Source: an uncultured Lachnospiraceae bacterium (GTDB lineage: Bacteria > Bacillota > Clostridia > Lachnospirales > Lachnospiraceae). From it: DNA of 10,446 nt. Position 1 is the first letter of the stretch. Every line of letters begins with the position of its first letter. The stretch lies in NCBI GenBank assembly GCA_910583965.1, contig CAJUAE010000084.1:1-10446 (forward strand). The letters are read 5' to 3'. A program made the translations under genes and the position numbers. Positions 6,319 to 10,446 of the stretch are shown in pieces. The notes under the pieces are model-generated. The model was not told the origin of the DNA. It was given only the letters and a program-made list of their open reading frames with translations, and searched no databases.

Positions 6319-7333
6319 TCAAATGAATGAATATTTAAAAGAAAATAAAATCTACATCTTTGTTGGTATGACTGCCTTGATTTTTTTATCTGCCTTTTTA
6401 ATTTCAGAGGATATTCAAACAGTATATGTAATTTCAATTGATGTGATTTCCTGGGGAATTTTCAGTTTCCTTTTTGTATACCATTATTTGCGGAGAAAAA
6501 AATATCATACAATAATTGAAAAGCTGCTTGAAGGACTAGACAAAAAATATCTGTTGACAGATATTATAGAGTTTTCTCAGACACTAGAAGACCAATTTTA
6601 TTATCAAATAATGAAAGAATGTACCAAAGCAATGCTTGATGAAATTGCGCGTGAGAAGATAGATCGGCTAGAATATAAGGAGTATATTGAACAGTGGCTC
6701 CATGAAATTAAAAATCCCCTTGCAACAATTAAATTAATTTGCGATAACGACCGTTCCGCAACAACAACAAAAATACTGCTTGAAATAACCAGAATGAATA
6801 ACTATATGGATCAGGTTTTATATTATGCACGAAGCGCAGATGTTGAGAAAGATTATATTATCAAGGAAATACAGCTTTCAGAATGTGTGAAGAAAGTTTT
6901 AATCAAAAATAAACGGCTTTTGATTGAGAATAAAGCAAAAGTTATACTAGACGAATGTAGGGATTCTGTATTAACAGATGAAAAATGGTTGGAATTTATT
7001 ATTACGCAGATAATTAATAATTCAATACAATATAAAACTGATAACTCAATGGAATTAAAAATATTTACCCAGAAAATAGACAAAGACATAGAACTAATCA
7101 TCCAAGATAATGGAATTGGCATTTTAAAATCAGATATTTCCAGAGTTTTTGAAAAGGGATATACGGGTAAAAATGGAAGGAATAATAGTACATCAACAGG
7201 TCTTGGACTTTATTTGTGCAAAAAATTATGTAACAAACTAGGCGTGGACATTTATATTGAATCACAAAGAGGACAAGGAACGAGTGTTATATTGGTATTT
7301 CAAAATAGAAAAATATTAGAGATGCAGTCATAG
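6308..7333 (+). CDS. Intramembrane-sensing sensor histidine kinase (BceS-like)
   Basis: 341 residues from the ATG at 6308, which overlaps the regulator's end by 11 bases; an ATG at 6323 (MNEYLKEN) is an alternative giving 336. Two membrane helices at about 13-32 and 38-58 are separated by only a few residues (SEDIQT), so there is no outside sensing domain; kinases of this build take their signal from the partner permease. After the second helix come basic LRRKK, a helical linker, the phospho-acceptor His132 in WLHEIKNPLA, and the ATPase domain: N-box IITQIINNSIQ (Asn237/238), DNGIGI (Asp267), VFEKGYTG, and STGLGLYLCKKL (Gly298-300). All catalytic motifs are intact. The length matches BceS relatives (about 330-340). 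The stop codon lies inside the loop of the hairpin at 7318-7347. Confidence 0.93.
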   Translation: MRYNQMNEYLKENKIYIFVGMTALIFLSAFLISEDIQTVYVISIDVISWGIFSFLFVYHYLRRKKYHTIIEKLLEGLDKKYLLTDIIEFSQTLEDQFYYQIMKECTKAMLDEIAREKIDRLEYKEYIEQWLHEIKNPLATIKLICDNDRSATTTKILLEITRMNNYMDQVLYYARSADVEKDYIIKEIQLSECVKKVLIKNKRLLIENKAKVILDECRDSVLTDEKWLEFIITQIINNSIQYKTDNSMELKIFTQKIDKDIELIIQDNGIGILKSDISRVFEKGYTGKNGRNNSTSTGLGLYLCKKLCNKLGVDIYIESQRGQGTSVILVFQNRKILEMQS

Positions 7334-7347
7334 AATTCTGCATCTCT
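7318..7347 (+). terminator. 10-base-pair hairpin across the kinase stop codon, possible weak terminator
   Basis: AGAGATGCAG (7318-7327) and CTGCATCTCT (7338-7347) are perfectly complementary around a 10-base loop that contains the kinase TAG. The downstream bases TACAGTTTTG are only partly T-rich, so termination may be partial. The 3' arm overlaps the first two bases of the operator below. Confidence 0.45.
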
Positions 7348-7374
7348 TACAGTTTTGTAAGAATTTTGTAAGAT
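7346..7374 (+). promoter_or_regulatory. Bce-type operator and tandem 11-base repeats before the ABC transporter
   Basis: CTTACA-GTTT-TGTAAG (7346-7361) is a perfect match to the pattern TnACA-N4-TGTAA described for BceR-family regulators. Its right half is part of a tandem repeat: TTTTGTAAGAA (7353-7363) and TTTTGTAAGAT (7364-7374), period 11, with a third partial copy TTTTGTAG at 7387-7394. One-turn spacing suits dimeric OmpR-family binding. It lies just upstream of the -10 at 7405-7410. Confidence 0.75.
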
Positions 7375-7404
7375 AACACAATATACTTTTGTAGCGCAAG
7401 CAAT

Positions 7405-7410
7405 TATAAT
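7405..7410 (+). promoter_or_regulatory. -10 element of the ABC transporter operon promoter
   Basis: Perfect TATAAT. The hexamer 17 bases upstream (TATACT, 7382-7387) is a poor -35, which fits a promoter that needs an activator bound at the repeats immediately before it. Confidence 0.55.
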
Positions 7411-7468
7411 GAAAATAATTTATATAACCTCTCAGAGTGTATATATAGGATAAGGAGGAGAATTCAAT

Positions 7469-8248
7469 ATGAAAAATGAACGGCCGCTATTGCATATTCA
7501 AAATATACAAAAGTATTATGGAAGCAACAATAATAATATTGTGAAAGCTCTTGATGACATCAGTTTTGATGTAAATAAGGGAGAATTTCTAGGGATTATG
7601 GGAGCCTCTGGAGCTGGTAAAACAACCTTACTAAACTGCATTGCTACAATTGATACGGTTAGCGCTGGACACATTATTTTAGAAAATAATGATATTACTA
7701 CATTAAAAAATAAAATGCTTGCGCAGTTCAGAAGAGAAAACCTAGGTTTTGTTTTCCAGGATTTCAGCCTATTGGATAATTTAACAATATATGACAACAT
7801 TGCTCTAGCATTAACAATCAATGGTGTCTCATCTATTGAAATTAAACGAAGAATAGACACAATTGCAAAAGAACTAGGAATATATGAGATTCTACAGCAT
7901 TATCCGTATGAAGCATCTGGCGGGCAAAAGCAGCGTTGTGCATGTGCCAGAGCAATCATTAACAATCCCCAGTTGGTTCTTGCGGATGAGCCGACAGGCG
8001 CTTTAGATAGTCATTCTGCCCAAATGCTTTTAGAAACAATGTACGATATGAATAAAAAGCGAAATACAACATTTATAATGGTAACACATGATGCACTTTC
8101 AGCAAGTTATGCCAAGCGTGTTATTTTTTTAAAGGACGGGAAGATTTATATAGAATTACAGAAAGGAGAAAAAGAGAGGCGCCACTTTTTCACCGAAATA
8201 TTAGATGTAGTAGCACTTCTAGGAGGTGAACGAAAACATGTATCTTAA
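7469..8248 (+). CDS. ABC transporter ATP-binding protein (BceA-like), peptide-antibiotic resistance
   Basis: 259 residues of the MacB/BceA type. Walker A GASGAGKTT (45-53), Q-loop Gln97 (FVFQDFS), signature EASGGQKQR (148-156; Ala-Ser-Gly-Gly-Gln in place of LSGGQ), Walker B LVLADEP (169-175, Asp173-Glu174), D-loop GALD and switch His207 (MVTHD) are all present. A C-terminal extension (RRHFFTEILDVVALLGG) is typical of BceA-type ATPases. It powers the permease encoded next; such pairs remove cell-wall-active peptides such as bacitracin or lantibiotics from their lipid targets. The ATG has AGGAGG (7453-7458) 10 bases upstream. The stop overlaps the permease start by 11 bases. The actual antibiotic cannot be read from the sequence. 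Confidence 0.94.
   Translation: MKNERPLLHIQNIQKYYGSNNNNIVKALDDISFDVNKGEFLGIMGASGAGKTTLLNCIATIDTVSAGHIILENNDITTLKNKMLAQFRRENLGFVFQDFSLLDNLTIYDNIALALTINGVSSIEIKRRIDTIAKELGIYEILQHYPYEASGGQKQRCACARAIINNPQLVLADEPTGALDSHSAQMLLETMYDMNKKRNTTFIMVTHDALSASYAKRVIFLKDGKIYIELQKGEKERRHFFTEILDVVALLGGERKHVS
8221..8226 (+). promoter_or_regulatory. Ribosome binding site that fixes the permease start at ATG 8238
   Basis: AGGAGG ends at 8226, so a GTG start at 8226 would lie inside it and is implausible. The ATG at 8238 is 11 bases downstream of its last G (8 bases after AGGAGGTGA), which is suitable spacing. Confidence 0.7.
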
Positions 8249-10358
8249 ACTGATTAATAGTAATTTTAGGAAGGCTGTAAAAGATTATCAGATATATATT
8301 ATTACATTAGTAATTAGTTCAGCCTTATTTTTTGCTTTTGTTTCTCTGAGTAGCCCATATAATACAATTATAGCAGATGGAAGTCGATATTCCAATGAGC
8401 TGTTTCGAGAAACGATTAATTTGACTGTCGGGTTAGTCTCTCTGATTTTTTTTGTTTTAGTAAACTATGTAAATAACCATATGCTCAAAAGAAGATCAAA
8501 AGAATTTTCATTGTATATGCTTTTGGGTATGGAACAAAGAAAAATTTCCCTCTCCTATTTTATAGAAACTTTTGAAATTGGAATTGCAGCGATTTTTATC
8601 GGGACTATACTCGGAATACTTTTGTCAGGGGGACTTACAAGCATTGTGTTGGTTTCCACCGGCGGTAAAATGGATTATAAAGTAGGATTTTATCCAGACA
8701 CATTTTTAAAGACCTTTCTTTTCTTTATATTTGTATTTGTATTTACTGGAATGTTCAACACGAGAAAGTTGGCAAAAACAAAACTTCTTGAGCTTTTGAA
8801 CGCCGAGAAGGTATCGGAAGGGCAATCGCAAAGAAAAAACATATATATGATTGGAACAGTGATTTCCATTCTTTCCTTTGCTATTGCTGCGGTAATGTTA
8901 AAAAAATACTTATCTGTTGAGCGTGATTATATGTCAAATGTTCCAGCAGCAATAAACAACAGATATCAAACTGTGATTGGTGCTACTTTGGTATGCGGCA
9001 TATTCTCTGGCTGTTATGCAGCTTCGTATATTATTCGCATCATTCGAGATAAAAGTACAAAGTATAAGTATAAAAAACTGAATGTTGTATTTATCAATAA
9101 CTTGTATGCGCGATCCACTTCTAATGCGAAAGTAATTGCTAGTGCCACAATTGCTATTGCTGTTTCCATTTTAGGATTTGTTATCGCTCCTGTATTAGCT
9201 GATATATCAGAAGAATTTTTGGATTATAGAATGCCATACGATTTAATGATAAATAATTCATATAGATACATTGATCTACAGGAAGATATCCCATATATAG
9301 ATTATTCTTTTGTCCGTGATATTTTGGCGGAATATGGAATTGAAGAAAGTGAGGTATGCCAACAAGAATCATATTTTGTGTGGGGAAAAAATTTTAAAAA
9401 CGCAAATATGCGTGATAGTAAATGGGATATGCCAAGACTAGCTATTTCTCTTTCTGATTATAATCAGATGAGACAAATGGCAAATTTGCCAACAATTGAC
9501 CTTAATGATAACGAATTTGCCTTGCAAGTGAGCAATGAAATTGACAAAGTAAACATGGAAGCACAAATTAAATCAGCAGAATCTGAAATTATTTTAGACG
9601 ATAAGAGAAAATTGGTCTTGTCAGCAAAACCAGTATATAATGATGCAGTAGGAACATTTTTGTATAATTTCGGCAATTCTAGCTCCTTTATATTCGCAGA
9701 TAGCGTGTGTGAAAATTTGAAAATAGCAAATACCTGTTATTATGCTAATACTTCGAAAGCTATACCAATCAATGATTGTACCGAAATTGAAAAGCAAATC
9801 AAAAAACAATTCAGGGCAAACTATCCAGAATTGTATGATAAATATGAAACAAAATATAAAACAGATAAAGATTATCAAGATTTTATAAATCCTATACGTT
9901 TTATGACACAAGAAATAAACTCAGTTAAAATAAATTCAGTGTGTATTAGACTTCTAGGAGTTTATATTGGAGTGATTTTTTTTGTAATCTGCCTAAGCGT
10001 ATTGGCATTACAGCAGCTCTCAGACGCAGAAAATAGCAAAAAACAGTATTGGGTAATGTATAAACTAGGAATAGAAGAAAAAGAAATATACAGCTTAATC
10101 AAAAAACAGATATCTATATTTTTTTCAATTCCTTGTGTCTTAGCAATGATCGGAGCTGGTATTGGTGTTTATGTGTTCCTACTCAGGTTTGGGCATAAAG
10201 TAGAGGCATATATTGGAACAGAGGATTTTATTTTAAATATATTTTTGGCAGTTATAATGCTTGTCATTATATTTATCTCTTACTTTTGGGGCACTGTAAA
10301 AGCATACCATCATAGTATCAATACCGTTTTCAAAAACAATTTTCGGAAACAGATTTAA
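8238..10358 (+). CDS. ABC transporter permease with large extracellular domain (BceB-like)
   Basis: 706 residues from ATG 8238 (a GTG at 8226 would add four). Ten membrane helices can be placed: about 19-38, 63-80, 112-135, 157-173, 202-222, 246-264, 298-320, then 570-595, 626-651 and 665-688. Between helices 7 and 8 lies a hydrophilic domain of about 250 residues (~321-568), the position and size of the peptide-binding domain of BceB-type permeases. FtsX-like segments follow helix 2 and helix 8, each with an LG motif (LYMLLGMEQRKI; VMYKLGIEEKEI) likely to contact the ATPase. In this family the permease also acts as the sensor, passing its transport state to the kinase. The extracellular domain is where antibiotic specificity should lie. 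It overlaps the ATPase gene and ends just before a strong terminator. Confidence 0.93.
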   Translation: MYLKLINSNFRKAVKDYQIYIITLVISSALFFAFVSLSSPYNTIIADGSRYSNELFRETINLTVGLVSLIFFVLVNYVNNHMLKRRSKEFSLYMLLGMEQRKISLSYFIETFEIGIAAIFIGTILGILLSGGLTSIVLVSTGGKMDYKVGFYPDTFLKTFLFFIFVFVFTGMFNTRKLAKTKLLELLNAEKVSEGQSQRKNIYMIGTVISILSFAIAAVMLKKYLSVERDYMSNVPAAINNRYQTVIGATLVCGIFSGCYAASYIIRIIRDKSTKYKYKKLNVVFINNLYARSTSNAKVIASATIAIAVSILGFVIAPVLADISEEFLDYRMPYDLMINNSYRYIDLQEDIPYIDYSFVRDILAEYGIEESEVCQQESYFVWGKNFKNANMRDSKWDMPRLAISLSDYNQMRQMANLPTIDLNDNEFALQVSNEIDKVNMEAQIKSAESEIILDDKRKLVLSAKPVYNDAVGTFLYNFGNSSSFIFADSVCENLKIANTCYYANTSKAIPINDCTEIEKQIKKQFRANYPELYDKYETKYKTDKDYQDFINPIRFMTQEINSVKINSVCIRLLGVYIGVIFFVICLSVLALQQLSDAENSKKQYWVMYKLGIEEKEIYSLIKKQISIFFSIPCVLAMIGAGIGVYVFLLRFGHKVEAYIGTEDFILNIFLAVIMLVIIFISYFWGTVKAYHHSINTVFKNNFRKQI

Positions 10359-10363
10359 AAAAG

Positions 10364-10391
10364 GAGCCTGCAGTATTGTAGGCTCTTTTTT
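10364..10391 (+). terminator. Rho-independent terminator of the Bce transporter operon
   Basis: GAGCCTGCA (10364-10372), loop GTAT, TGTAGGCTC (10377-10385): nine base pairs with one G-U, followed by six T and preceded by a run of A. The A run would let it also work on the minus strand. It begins six bases after the permease stop. Confidence 0.9.
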
Positions 10392-10446
10392 ATGCACGCG
10401 CTGGTGCAGAGGAAATATGCTATTACAGAGCACATCGGCGCGCAGA
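10392..10446. other. Short right-edge segment, nothing assignable
   Basis: Base composition rises in G+C after the terminator. An open frame from an ATG at 10392 reaches the edge but has no ribosome binding site. Too little is visible to call a gene. Confidence 0.3.

Noticed and set aside
10392..10446. Start of a gene at the right edge
   Set aside because: Directly follows the T run of the terminator with no ribosome binding site; only 18 codons visible.

Overview
The window looks like chromosome from a low-GC Gram-positive anaerobe of the Clostridia, most likely Lachnospiraceae-like. This rests on AT-rich coding sequence, AGGAGG-type ribosome binding sites, a BceRS-BceAB type antimicrobial-peptide module and an RHS gene paired with a DcrB-like gene. 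The taxonomic call is inference. There are no RNA genes of the tRNA/rRNA class and no CRISPR array.

Left part (1-3652, all on the minus strand): read in transcription order this is a DcrB/DUF1795-like gene, a 5'-truncated RHS gene, a membrane-anchored beta-propeller-like protein and a further gene that leaves the window at base 1. The RHS remnant keeps its last YD repeats, the RHS core and a C-terminal domain of about 245 residues with a His...Asn-Cys arrangement typical of circularly permuted papain-fold enzymes. The gene after it has one N-terminal membrane helix and a predicted outside-facing propeller, and is the natural immunity candidate. The last gene overlaps it by 11 bases. Base composition jumps exactly where the DcrB-like gene meets the RHS remnant, so the junction looks like a deletion or recombination scar.

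Middle (about 3721-5266): an IS110-family insertion sequence. Its DEDD and Ser catalytic positions are readable. The transposase is broken by a single-base deletion near 4995-4997; the last 50 residues continue cleanly in another frame. A 5' non-coding region of roughly 190 bases is the expected place for a bridge RNA. Taking ATT as the shared core at both ends joins a right-end TTGACT to a left-end TATAAT with exactly 17 bases between them, the promoter geometry expected of a circularised IS110 element.

Right part (5587-10391, plus strand): a complete Bce-type module. A promoter and response regulator (OmpR family) are followed by an overlapping intramembrane-sensing histidine kinase, then a regulatory gap, then an ABC ATPase and an overlapping 10-helix permease with a large outside domain, ending in a clear terminator. 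The gap holds a perfect match to the Bce-type operator pattern TnACA-N4-TGTAA. The expected circuit is peptide antibiotic sensed by the permease-kinase complex, phosphotransfer to the regulator, and induction of the transporter.

The IS110 copy lies between the two systems. It may have cut the DcrB-RHS operon off from its promoter, and its outward -35-like element faces a TATAAT in the flanking DNA on the Bce side.
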